From Druceiella hillmani (taxonomy: Eukaryota; Arthropoda; Insecta; Lepidoptera; Hepialidae), in assembly GCA_039881145.1 (NCBI GenBank), contig JAYKKI010000091.1, positions 62,001 through 126,000 on the forward strand: 64,000 bases of DNA. The letters are read 5' to 3'. A program made the translations under genes and the position numbers. How positions within the stretch are numbered: the first letter of the stretch is position 1; each line of letters begins with the position of its first letter. The notes beneath the pieces were generated by a model. It was not told where the DNA came from and made no database searches. It was given only the letters and a program-made list of their open reading frames with translations. Below are positions 35,504 to 46,405 of the stretch, piece by piece.

Positions 35504-36390
35504 GATAAAATTATTGAAAAAAATTAAATATTGGCTATAAATTTATAAACCATTACAAATTGCTGTGTTAACTGCTCGTTTTATCACCTATTTTTATATG
35601 ATAATGTGATGATGAGAAATATGATAAAGATAAATATTAATACGATTATAGGAGTAAAAACAATAATGTTAAACAACTGAATAATGCAATGCAATTCTGT
35701 AGAAGTTTAATATACTTTGATGATTCGTTAAAAATATTGCCTAATTTCGTTGAAAATTATAATGGAAACTACAATGTGTCTTATTTAGAGAAGTTAAGAA
35801 AATACTCTTTTTAGTAATAGGTACAAACAAATTGTATACAATGCAATGGTTACGGTTTACGGAGCCCTAAATATAAGGTCTAACAAATGTAGTTTATAAT
35901 ATTTTAAGGGCAAGTTAGTTCATGAAACTAAAGAACTTTTTCTATATTAAATTCGAAAAAAAACTTATCAAAATAACGTAACATTACCTACTTACTAAAC
36001 AGTAAATGTTGCTCTGGATTAGTGGTAATACATACCTACTTACTTACCACGCGCTGCTGGATGGCCGGACGGTGGGCATACTGTTATCGAAGGTCATCGA
36101 GCAAGATTAACTATTGAAAATTAAGTAAGTAATGGTTACTTTATTTGATCCGTTTTATTTTTTTTTGTTATATGAATATATTAATATTAATGAAATACGT
36201 CTCAAACCAAACGAAAACATTACACAATAATCATTTTTGACACATCAAAATGAAACTTTAACACATCACGCACGTACGTCCTACAACTTCATAGACCATT
36301 CATAATGTTTTCGATGTATAATAAAACAACACAAATAGAATTATTAGTAAAACCAAACTTTGGATAATTTAAACAACATCGATGACTTAC
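35504..36390. other. no gene recognised
   Basis: Possible flank of the hAT relic. ACGGAGCCCTAAA at 35860-35872 is another short lepidopteran-type repeat tail. Otherwise nothing is supported. Confidence 0.35.
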
Positions 36391-36472
36391 CTGCCCAGTC
36401 AATATCAATCAGGTCGCCACCACGTCCGCCGACACAAAACCAATCGATTACTCCCGTAACGCGAGTAACAGA
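36391..36472 (-). CDS. candidate internal exon, product unknown
   Basis: The minus strand carries a perfect 5' splice site, GGGCAG followed by GTAAGTCATC (donor GT at 36390-36389), preceded by a TTTTTGCCACCAG acceptor ending at 36473. The 82-nt interval has one frame reading SVTRVTGVIDWFCVGGRGGD then LIDIDWA, with CpG-rich codons unlike the flanks. The opposite strand also stays open (IRSPPRPPTQNQSITPV), so the assignment is not secure. I do not recognise the protein, and no partner exon is visible. Confidence 0.3.
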
Positions 36473-37599
36473 CTGGTGGCAAAAAGCTTCATTTGAAAAT
36501 TGTGAAATGTTTGGTGTTGGTTTTGGTATAATTTTTTTCAATAGTTTTGTACAATTACTAAAAGATAGTTTCTTATAAAAATATTATGTGTTAACTTCTG
36601 ATTAATTTTGACGTGGAATTATTTATTATATTATTATTGGAAATTAATTATTTTCATTGAATGTATGTGCATTTTTTATAAATTTAATTAATTTTATAAG
36701 TATCTTCGTGCAATGCATCATCTAGACAAGGATGGGAAGCAACAAAATGAATTATTGCACTTGTATTCGGGTATTAACATTCCGGAATACAGTGTAAACG
36801 GTAGCCGGTGTCTGTACAACCGCTTATATACGTGCTTGTTACATCAAATATATTTCACATTAATAGCAACAGTTGCAAGATGTAGGGTTAAGGTATAATT
36901 AGTAATTCTTGAAGAAATTGAAAATAGGATGGAACTAACACAAGTACACTTGTTTTAAAATAATTGTATAAAAATATAGATGGCTGGATGTAATAGGTCG
37001 TAAAAACGCGTGAGGGATGTAATACAATGAAATAGGGGCGCGAAGGAAGTGAAAATCGTACGTTACACAAGACATGAGAGTATAAGTGCGTAAACTTGCC
37101 AAGTGGTGTCTTTGGTAGCATATAACAAAGAAAATATGGGCTTTCACAATTTCGTATGACATCCTTACGAAAGTTACTTTCATCTCTATTGCATGCCAAT
37201 TGTATTATATGTTTTAAAGAAGTAAGTACGATTAAAGATATTGATATACCGTACGTGCATCGATGGACGCAATCTTCTAATTAGTACAATATGACTAATC
37301 AATAATTTCAGAAATGTTAGTTCAGAAAGGTTAGTGTTCATTTCTCTGGAAATTAATGTTGAAACTTGAAATGAAAATTATGGAAGGCACCGTTCGCTAT
37401 GATTCCATTTAATACAAAAAACAATTTGAAAAATTTATAAAACTGTATAAGGATGTTTTATTTGTTAATAAAAACATCTTGAAATATTCATGCGATTATT
37501 TACATACTTTACATTAAAAATAAATATTAATGATATTGGTCAATGAATAAATTAGAGTTTCTAACTGAATGCAATGAAAATGGCCGGCCTTCGACACTG
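36473..37599. other. no recognised gene; one longer open frame
   Basis: A 103-codon minus frame (36888-37199) contains LYSHVLCNVRFSLPSRPYF and overlaps GC-richer sequence (37010-37090). It may be a transposon fragment, but no motif identifies it. The 61-codon plus frame at 36713-36898 is not convincing either. Confidence 0.3.
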
Positions 37600-37935
37600 A
37601 CTCGTTTATCAAAACTATTAAGGGTACTTCTCTTTGACCTAGAATCTTGAAATTTAGTGCAAAAAACGTTCGATGGAATAAGTGAAAGAATAAATCCGAA
37701 AATCAATCATTGTTAATTCTATGTGTAACTGTCACATAACCAATAAATTTTTGATATTTCGATTTTGGTTTATATTTTATGTTTCTGCGAAACCTACTCA
37801 ACAAATTTTATGATAATCTAATATAACGGTACAGAACATTCAGTCAACAATGTATACTAAATGTTCTGTACCCTTATATTAGATTATCATAAAATTTGAA
37901 AGGTTTTAAGAGGTCATAGAAAAATGCCCAGCCTC
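37600..37935 (+). repeat. fragment of lepidopteran-type repeat with 39-bp-arm hairpin
   Basis: AGGGTACTTCTCTTTGACC followed by AGAATCTTGAAATTTAG is the internal part of the repeat family also seen at 39283-39765. Downstream, arms 37802-37840 and 37860-37898 are inverted copies with one mismatch around a 19-nt loop. Confidence 0.7.
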
Positions 37936-38014
37936 CTTGTGTCCATATTAATTCAATATTTTCTTGAAGTGGAAATTCAATTGCAAAAGAGGTTTTAAGT
38001 ATGTTTATACTGAT

Positions 38015-39115
38015 AATCTATACATATATTAAAATCGTAAACGAGCCGTGTCTATACGTTAAACATTTTAAAAAAAACAATTTATTCACGTTGTACTTAT
38101 GTTACCGAGGATAAAAAATAATTTTTAGAATTTTTGTCTGTGCGTTTGTGCGCGCTAATCTCAGAAACGGCTAAACCGATTTGAATGCGGTTTTCATTTA
38201 TGTATTATGGTAAGCTTTCCGTAACATTTAATGTTATTTCATTCCAATAAATTCACAAAGAAAAAAAATTAAGTTAATTGAAACAAATCGCGCTATTCTA
38301 GAAACGTACTTTGGTCGATTTAGCTAAAATGTTTGTTAACTGTAGTTTGTAAAACCATGATTGAAAGTGTTTACGAACATAAATTTAAAAAATAATGCAA
38401 AGTTTCGGAGATATAAACGTGTCAATTTTAAGTTAAACTCTCATCAATATGGTCGACCATATTAAATAGGGATCAACTTACTGGTTCTTCACGTCTTAGT
38501 CGGGCGCTCTTGGCCTATATAAAGCGCAAGACAAGCCGCGGCGCGCCCTATAGCACTGAATGATTCACATCGAATACACGTATTCGGAGACGCTCGGAGC
38601 ACCTTGGTAATAGCTAGGCTCGGTAACGCAGAGCTAGCTGGCTGGTTGATCAATCTCTTGAATTATCTGCGGTATTTAGTAGTTTAAAAATAATTAAATA
38701 AATAAGATAATTTCATATAATTTGTGAAGACTGTTCTGTAAGTATATCTGTAAATACACTTATTTGGAAAGTTAAATTACTACAGTTAGCAAAAACTTTA
38801 CATATAACTTTCGTTGGTTTTATTGTGTTTGACTAAAATCCTGAGTTTATAATAGTTACTTCATTATTATATAAGAGTAGCTATAATAAGTAGGAAGTTA
38901 TTAAGTTGGTAGGAGTTTTAGTCTTTTGTAAACATAATATCTTTGATATTTTATTATATGTATAGATTATTGTGTGTTTATAAATATTTTATATCTTTCT
39001 ATTTCCTTATAACTTGAGTACATGTAGATGTACAAATGTGACATCTTTTCACTACAAGAAAATCAGATAAAACCAAAATTGAAGTCCACGTGAACGAAGT
39101 CGTGGCCACCATCTA
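38015..39115 (+). mobile_element. lepidopteran-type non-autonomous repeat, interrupted
   Basis: The left part carries ATCTATACATATATTAAAA (38018) and GCGCGCTAATCTCAGAAAC with ACCGATTTGAATGCGGTTTT (38146-38194). The right end carries CACGTGAACGAAGTCGTGG near 39090. I recall these blocks as parts of one abundant lepidopteran element whose end reads GACGAAGTCGCGGGCAAAAG. About 500-700 bp between them, including the GC-rich stretch at 38430-38660, look like an insertion. Confidence 0.5.
38430..38660 (+). promoter_or_regulatory. TATA-containing GC-rich island
   Basis: A TATATAAA box at 38516-38523 sits in GC-rich sequence (GGGCGCTCTTGGCC just before it, GCCGCGGCGCGCCC after it). It looks like an RNA polymerase II core promoter, for example of an LTR. 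No LTR pair, primer-binding site or downstream coding region is visible. A 13-bp piece, GCGCTCTTGGCCT, recurs at 56544-56556. Confidence 0.4.
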
Positions 39116-39282
39116 TTGATATATAAATGGTTAAATTTGAGAGAATGATTTTTTCTTCAGTAATTTTGGTTCGTAAAATAGGGTAAGGTTGAGTAAAAAA
39201 TAAACAGTAAAGTTGTTAAATTTATACCCTCTAATATTGTATTTAAATAGAAAACGAATATTATATTAAATAAAATTATTTT

Positions 39283-39765
39283 TATTGTGTTTAGGGTTCC
39301 GTACCTCATAAGGAAAAAAAATTAAATTTTATAAGATCACTTTGTTTTCCCTCGAATCCAGGAATACGTGGAGTTATCAAGTTAAAATTAATATCAAATA
39401 CTTAGGTCTACAGTCCCTTGGAGTTAAATCAAGCTTCTAACTAACGCAATCAAAATAAGGCCATGTATGCCGCATATTGTGACACTCGAAAATATATAAA
39501 ATCCTGTAGGATATTTCCCATTTTCCGTGAAATTTGGCAAGAAGCAAGATTTCACTGCACAAGTAAAGAAAAAATTGGAAAATATTTAATTTTAATTAAA
39601 TCACATAAAACAATATTTTTTTTAATATGTGCCTAAAAAAATTTAAATTTTGTAAACAGTTTAATAGCTGAGTATTATGTACCATTAAATATTAATAAAT
39701 GCCTAAATGTACACGTAACCCTCGTAGTGCGAGTTTCGCATGTAATATGATAAACATATGTTTGG
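39283..39765 (+). repeat. GGGTTCCGTACCTC repeat family, nearly complete copy
   Basis: Begins TTTAGGGTTCCGTACCTCA at 39291, continues with TTTTCCGTGAAATTTGGCA and GCACAAGTAAAG blocks, and ends ACCCTCGTAGTGCGAG near 39735. This matches my memory of an abundant lepidopteran interspersed repeat. It is non-coding. Confidence 0.65.
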
Positions 39766-40657
39766 TTTAAAATAGTCTATAATCTTTGATATTTAAAGCA
39801 ATATTAATGTAAATATGATGAATACGTAAAATTAAATGGTTGCTTTTTGCAAACCATATGAGAAGTTTTCTGGTGAAATTTGCGAATCATATCGATTATG
39901 CTTTAGGGAAAAAATCATTATGGTATAAGCTCTAGTGTATAAATCGAAATGTATAAATGGAGTCCCGTTATATGTTGCAAAACGAGTATGTTCACTTTAA
40001 TATATGTTAGAGTTTTTTGTTTCAACCTGGTATAATATAAGAATCAAATGTGCCACTTTTGTAAATTGCAGGTATATTCTTAATACCTATGTACAATATA
40101 TTTTTAGTTACATAAACGTTGATTAAAAAAAATAGCTCTAACGGGAATATCGAGTGGGATAATTAAATTATCACCATTCTTCATGACATCTATGTGAAAT
40201 AAACAAACTATAAAAACATATTGATTTATTATAAGTTTTATAAATTTTTTTTATAAAAATACATTGATTATTATTTAAATTAGTATTATTTGAAATTATG
40301 AACAATTTAAAGCTCTTGTATTTATGACATATCTTGGCAGAATTGTATTTATTTATGAAAATTATTTCAAGATTTAATCGAATAATTTTAGGCACTAAAG
40401 CGTCAAAAAACAATGAGCAAGCGAAGAAACATATATTTTTATAATTTTTTAAAAAAGCATTCACACGATTAGTACTAATAAAAATTAAATGCTTCTTTCT
40501 TAATGGAAACAAGCTTCTTTAATAATCGAGTAACGATGTTATTTTGGCAACGATGTTATTTTCAGGACGCGTGATAAAGGAAAATTACGCGCATATTATA
40601 TACGAAGGCAAGTACATGAAAATTTGTTTCTTTATTTTGTTTCATAGTAAATAGGAA

Positions 40658-40696
<39 letters not shown>

Positions 40697-41524
40697 ACTC
40701 TCTCTCTCGTATATATATGGCGTAAGCACATGATAAATTTCATTTCTTTTTTATTTACGGAGCCCCAAAAATTAGCTATGCCAAACTATTAGTATTTGTA
40801 AATAATGTCTGTAATAATACGACACGTTTTTATAAGTAAGACTGAACTTATTACGAAAGATATAATAATAAACATAAAAGTGTTTATAGTTATAACTCTA
40901 TCTAGGTTACAGTTAGTGTCCATCGTCTTTTAGTCCTCTTTGTGCTACCCCTTTTTTCCATTAATTCTAATGAAATTTCATTGCAAACGTACATCTAGAA
41001 TGAACGGATTATCTATTTTTCCTAAAAAGGAAAAGTATGTAAACCAGCATAGTTCCTTTTTTAGGGACTTGAAATATAACATAAACTGACAGTTAATTAG
41101 AATACAGAAAAACAGATATTTTTTTTTAATTAAGATCAAGACGTCTGTTAATAGGTCTGAAAGGTGAAAACTTGTTTTTCATAAAAGAATGGCATATATG
41201 GGTTATGTACGAATTTAAGTTATAAGTAACTTTGAAATACCTTTTCAATTCAATTTGTATATATGTCTGCGTAATGTTTAATAAGTCTTCCTTTGTAGAT
41301 GTTATACTTTAAGTAGAAGCTTCCAAATTACAATTGTATTATATATGAATACATAAACTGGTGCCACGCGATAAAAGAAGGTATGTATGTCACATATAAA
41401 TTGGAATATTTCTATACTTACATGTGACATAACATGATTTAGTTCAGTTCACAATGCTTTATGATACCATAAAATAAACCCATGAAATTTAGGTTCAGAC
41501 GTAAGCGCAAATTGCTCTACGTAA
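39766..41524. other. no gene; AT-rich
   Basis: A 113-codon minus frame at 40171-40512 is Lys/Asn/Phe/Ile-rich and looks like chance. TATGTCACAT / ATGTGACATA near 41383-41430 forms a weak hairpin. ACGGAGCCCC at about 40758 is a short repeat tail. Confidence 0.4.
40658..40708. repeat. (CT)n microsatellite
   Basis: About 50 bp of CT dinucleotides with two TCACTCAC interruptions. Confidence 0.95.
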
Positions 41525-41800
41525 CGCTGCAAGCATAACTCGCAAATTACTTCGAAATTTTTCCCCTTGGACTAACAACGAGTACAGTAACTCATTTCGT
41601 TCAAAATATGTTGCTTGGCGCGTGAGTTTTTGTTTATTTAAGAGTATGTTACCATCCCTCGCTGTTGGGACGTATGACAATATAGGGAACAGTGGAGTAA
41701 ATAAAAGTTGCGTGATTCCGAATCACGTAATGATACATTTATTTACGTAGTATTTTTAAAATTACGAGTGGAAAGTAAACTTACTGTAATGGTTTATCAG
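41525..41800. repeat. dispersed repeat, partner at 54312-54600
   Basis: Shares CTCGCAAATTAC, TTCCCCTTGGACTAACA and ACTTGGCGCGTGAGTTT-type blocks in the same order with 54312-54600. A 61-codon minus frame crosses it (41680-41495) but is not shared as an intact frame. Family not identified. Confidence 0.8.
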
Positions 41801-41926
41801 AAGGAAATTGCGTTAGAAAGAAGGTACAGTAACAATAAGTCGATTATTGATACAGTAACAATTTAAGCATTTGGAAAAAAATATATCGTTTTGTGTGAAA
41901 AAACCGGAATTCTTTCAGGAATGTCC

Positions 41927-41927
<1 letters not shown>

Positions 41928-41982
<55 letters not shown>
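41928..41982. repeat. (TA)n microsatellite
   Basis: About 55 bp of TA. Confidence 0.95.
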
Positions 41983-41984
<2 letters not shown>

Positions 41985-42184
41985 GCTTCATTTTAAGGAA
42001 TCGAACGGTTTTTGTTTGCATATTAATACAGGCAACATGATATATGCAGTAAAAATTTAGCGAACAAAATCAGAACGTACTAGCATTTAACATGTTTATT
42101 TCTCAACAATTTCGAGTATCTATATCAAATTGCACTTATAATCTCAGTTTATTGTACTATAAGATCAATAATACTTTTATTAAT

Positions 42185-43310
42185 TTTTAGGTTTCCGCAC
42201 CCCAAGAGGAAAATCGGAAAATATTATTCCGCTAGAAATGAAGAAAGTTTAAAGTTGGTACAGTAACAAAACGTATTAATCCTTATACCGCAATAGTTAA
42301 AACTCAAAAATATGCATTTGGAAATTTTAGTAATGGCAAATTAATTACTCGAAATATTTTTTTAAATTCTTTATTTAGTTCAGAGATATACTGAAAAATA
42401 CATGAAACAAATTGTTCCATCGCTCCTTTGTTTTTGAAACTACTCAACCTAAAATTATGAAAAAATATGATAAGTTCAGGCAAAGGTTACAGGAAAATTT
42501 GTCGCAAGAATTCTAGATGTAACATTTTTAAAATATTTCCTATGTTTTTACGCCTACGAAAATATATACACATTTTTTCTATTTTCAGAGTTATTTTTCC
42601 TAGAAATCATGCTCACATATATTATATATTTTTTATATCACCAACCTTGCACATATTTGAAACCAACAACATATGACAATAAAAAAGAAGTAAATAAACT
42701 TCTTTAATAATTACTTTTTTCTAATGTTATATTTCAGCAAGCGTTTTAAAATGATACACTGTTTGAAAACATTGGATATGAGGAACACAAAAATATTTGA
42801 AAAAATATTTCCAAAATATGCCAAACATAGCACATTTATTCCCGAAACTACTGACCAACATGTGTTACACTTATTTCACACCACCAACTTTGCACATATC
42901 TTACACCAACAACATATGTCAATAAAAAAAGAGGTGAATAAACTTCTCTAAAAATTAAATTTTTCTAATGTTATGTATAACAAGCGTTTTGAAAAGATAC
43001 TCTAGCACATCGCCCCTTTATTCCCAAAGCTACTTAGCCAAGAATCACGAAAATACAGGGTCGGTAACTTGTAACTAAAAGATCAAAGGAAAATTATTGC
43101 GTTTATACTAGGTCTTATAATTTTTGAACATGCACTATGCGTTTACGCCTATGAAAGATGTAGTATACGTTTAAGTTTATAAAAATTAACATTAGTAAAT
43201 AGTTTAATAGAAACACTATATACGTTTAAATATTTATAAGTGCCGAAATGGCTACGAATCCCTCGTAATGCGAGTTCTATTCGTGCTTGAGAGGTTTTAT
43301 TAAGCACCTT
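42185..43310 (+). repeat. expanded copy of the GGGTTCCG repeat family
   Basis: Starts AGGTTTCCGCACCCCAAGAG at 42190 and ends with AAGTGCCGAAATGGCTACG, then CCCTCGTAATGCGAG and CGTGCTTGAGAGG near 43300. Its middle is longer than at 39283-39765 because of an internal duplication (42610-43004). No coding potential is evident; the two frames at 42467-42676 and 42724-42951 are chance frames within the repeat. Confidence 0.6.
42610..43004. repeat. internal duplication, offset about 245 bp
   Basis: 42613-42758 and 42858-43004 share ACACCAACAACATATG-like, CAATAAAAAAGA, AATAAACTTCTCT and TTTTTCTAATGTTAT blocks followed by CAAGCGTTTT. Confidence 0.8.
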
Positions 43311-43544
43311 TTCTCCTCTTTATATTAAGCTTTTTCCTCGTCTTTAAGACTAATATTACATAATCATAGATATATCAAAAGGTTTGTTTGATCAAGGAAC
43401 TACGATAATTTAATGAATCAAGTTGTATCATAGATTGCCAACAATTCCCTGATTGTATATGTTATGTAACGTTGATCAGGTGATCGTGAACATAATGATG
43501 ACGACTGCAAAATTTTCATAGACAATAAAAATCATTTTTTAAAA

Positions 43545-44008
43545 AACCGACTTCAAAAAAGGTAGGTAAAAAGTAGAAAATAATTAGTTTGGTCGCGGTT
43601 GGTATCGACATAATTAACTTAGTTGATCGGCGGTGCTGGCGCTTACTTGATAAATAAGTAACTTAGTTATTTATTGCAAATAAGTAGGTACTTATTTTTA
43701 ATTAATTATTTTTTACTTTTTAGTACTTGCCCTTTTTGAAGTCGATTTATTAAAATATATTTCATTTTAGTAATCAATATATTAATGTTAATGATCAAAA
43801 TTATTTTATTTCTTAGAATGTTGAATAATTATAAAAAGTTACGGGCAAAAGCTAGTATATAGATAATTTCCTCTTTGTCTAAAATTTATTATCAACAATA
43901 GATAGAAATGAAACGATAGTGTAGTCGCCATTGTTATGTTAGCCGTTGAAGAATTCGGTTCTCCATATACGAAGTCCAAATTGAGAACCTCCTACTTTTT
44001 TGAAATCG
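43545..44008 (-). mobile_element. TIR repeat element, copy B, with internal inversion
   Basis: On the minus strand it starts CGATTTCAAAAAAGTAGGAG at 44008 and ends CCTTTTTTGAAGTCGGTT at 43545, the same ends as copies A and C. It keeps the ACTAGCTTTTGCCCG segment (at about 43845) and little of the tandem block. The AATAAGTAGGTACTT module is inverted relative to copies A and C and is bracketed by two facing copies of the terminal repeat (43545-43566 and 43725-43746). Confidence 0.75.
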
Positions 44009-44386
44009 AATAATATAATTAGTAATAAATGAATTTCAATGTGATTCGAATCTATGAACGCCTCTACTTTTCCTACAGAAATTAAAATGAGCGGCAGACA
44101 ATATTAATTAAAATACATATAGCGAATTAATTATTTCGAATATATTGTGGACTTTAATAAATTCACACTGTAGCAAGAAAACATTACGTTAGGTATTTGG
44201 TCTCTCAAGAATTGCAGACATTTTTGACACTAATAACTGAAACATGTCTTAGCAGAAAAATTCAATAAGATTCTTTTCATATATTAATTCCCACAATTTT
44301 ACTCAGATACTTAAGTTACCATTAATTTTATCGAAAACTTAACTATCGCATTCTTTTCTAACTTAATTAAAAATTTGTCGCTATTA

Positions 44387-44460
<74 letters not shown>

Positions 44461-45235
44461 ATATTATAAAGAGTATGTTACTGAAAATAAAAAAAATAGT
44501 GAAACCCTAAATGTTATGTATTTGGAATTATTAAGAATAACTTAATTCTTTTTTACCTCATCTTTTGTTGATATTTTTATAACAAGCCAATAACCAAAAT
44601 GTATTCCTACAAGGTGATTAGGATATTTTGTTCTTTTTATTATAAACTGCGCAGACATTCTGTTGCAAAGATTATAGAATGCGCGACTCGTCCCACGCTG
44701 AGTATTAAATTGGTTTTAGGTTATATTAACATGTGCAATGAGTACTTAAAAGAAAGACAAACTAAAATTAAATTTTCAAATGAATTTCCGATTTCAATAT
44801 ATGAAAAGGAAGTTCAATATTCCTATTCCTATATTAAAAATGTTATAAGCATAGGTTGAATCAAATTCATGATTGTTTACAAAAATAATTGTTTAGATGG
44901 AGAGGCCGGACATTTTATTTCCGTTAAGTAAATTTGAATATCGTCGAGCTTTATTTTTAGACTGTTTTAAGCTTCAACCTGGTTCTATTAAAATTTACTT
45001 ATTAACTAGCAAAATCATGTCTGCAGGGACTGAAACTTGAATGTTAAAATTATTAAATTAGTACGATTTATTTTCCTTAAAAAAGAGTTTTATGTTCCTT
45101 AAAAAAATAAATGTGTAACCTTATATTAAAATTACTTTTTAAAAATTATTATCATATCTTCTATGTAGAATATAAATTGTTGTGTTTTTAAATTCTGCGT
45201 TTAAAAAAAATATAAAATGATCATAACAGTTTTCT
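44009..45235. other. no gene recognised
   Basis: Contains a TA/TG array (44389-44464). An 86-codon plus frame (44599-44859) resembles nothing known to me. Confidence 0.4.
44389..44464. repeat. (TA)n then (TG)n microsatellite
   Basis: About 55 bp of TA followed by a TG run. Confidence 0.95.
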
Positions 45236-45440
45236 CTTAAAGCTGAAAGAAACGGTCAAGTGCGAGCAAGAACATGTATAAAATAGGATTCTGTAGTCAT
45301 TTACACTTATTGAAATTATCAGTATATATAACCAATACACCTACAAACTATCTAGATTTTTTTAACTCAATATGAGGCTGTGATAGACAGACAGAAGAAC
45401 GAACATGACGAAATTAAGGACATTTGTTTTTCTACGAAAC
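45236..45440 (-). repeat. GGGTTCCG repeat family fragment
   Basis: AAACGGTCAAGTGCGAGCAA at 45251 and TAGACAGACAGAAGAACGAAC at about 45383 are, in minus orientation, the 3' tail and the CTGTCTGTC segment of the family seen at 39283. Confidence 0.5.
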
Positions 45441-46092
45441 TTTTAAAATAAATAATAAAGAATATAATTAAAACATAAACAAATTTGCAGAATAGTGTTA
45501 CTGCTAGGACATGGTGCCAATTCGATATAATCCACTTGGTATCGACTCCAAATGTCCTTGGGAGTACCAGTATTTTGCACATTTCGTTGTGTTCGGACAT
45601 GATATTTTAACACAAAACTCAACTCGTATTTCTAATATTTTATTTCAAGAGCGAGTACTCAACTCGTATTTCTAATATTTTATGCTTTTTAATGCGCTTC
45701 TTTTCAATGTTTATTTGGAAGTCGTTAAAAGTTTAATGCCTTTGTTATGCCTATGTTAGGAAACAGACTTTTGATCCAGACCTTAATGTATTCATATGCA
45801 TCTACATGCATACATACGGATATACAAATTACATTCCCTTTTTTGGCTTCACCGTAGTCAGTGTTTTGAGTCTTTTTATTACTTTTGGTACTACTTATCC
45901 CCTTACTAATATCCAAATTACTTCGTTCATTTGTTGTTTACCAGTACTCATATGTCTACTTACCTTAGTTACTAAGACCTTAGTTTCTTTTAGCCTTTAT
46001 ATGTACCTGTACATACTTACCAATCTATAAATTTTGTTATTTTTTTGTTCACATTGAGACAAGCAAAAAGAGTCCAATTCTATGAATTTACT
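45441..46092. other. no gene recognised
   Basis: A short direct repeat (CTCAACTCGTATTTCTAATA at 45618 and about 45659) is present. The 74-codon plus frame at 45806-46030 is hydrophobic and unrecognised. Confidence 0.4.
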
Positions 46093-46405
46093 CTACATCA
46101 GCCAAAAGTCCCTATCGCCGTCTTCCTGCTTAATCATTGTACCCCCATTTGGAGGAGCTGTAATCTGAAATTCAATGATGTGGATGTCATTAAACTTCTG
46201 ATTGCAATTTTTCAAAATTAGGGTACAATCATTGAGCGGAAAGACAGTGCCAGGAGTCCGTATCATCTACACTCAAGCACCTTTGCTGTTTAATACAGAT
46301 ACATTTTGTGGTATATCTGGATCTTTTATGAACTATGTTCAACTACTACCGTGATTCTAACTATATTTCTTGGCCATACCACGTCAATTTTTAATTTGAT
46401 TAAAG
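46093..46405 (-). pseudogene. decayed coding stretch, family unknown
   Basis: After an acceptor-like TATATTTATTTCAG ending at 46406, the minus strand reads LIKLKIDVVWPRNIVRITVV (46403-46344), shifts frame, then reads DPDIPQNVSVLNSKGA, two stops, and MIRTPGTVFPLNDCTLILKN continuing with FNDIHIIEFQITAPPNGG and IKQEDGDRDFWLM before a TAG at 46095-46093. Codon use and sequence complexity look protein-coding, but it carries at least one frameshift and two internal stops. Further upstream (about 46800-46700, minus) another charged segment, ERLRVKVLLLEKERKFREN, may belong to the same gene. I do not recognise the family. Confidence 0.4.

Noticed and set aside
36888..37199. 103-codon minus frame
   Set aside because: No recognisable domain. 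Two overlapping frames are open across the same GC-richer segment, so it is not specific evidence for a gene.
40171..40512. 113-codon minus frame
   Set aside because: Composition is Lys/Asn/Ile/Phe-dominated, as expected from random AT-rich DNA, with no motif or splice context.
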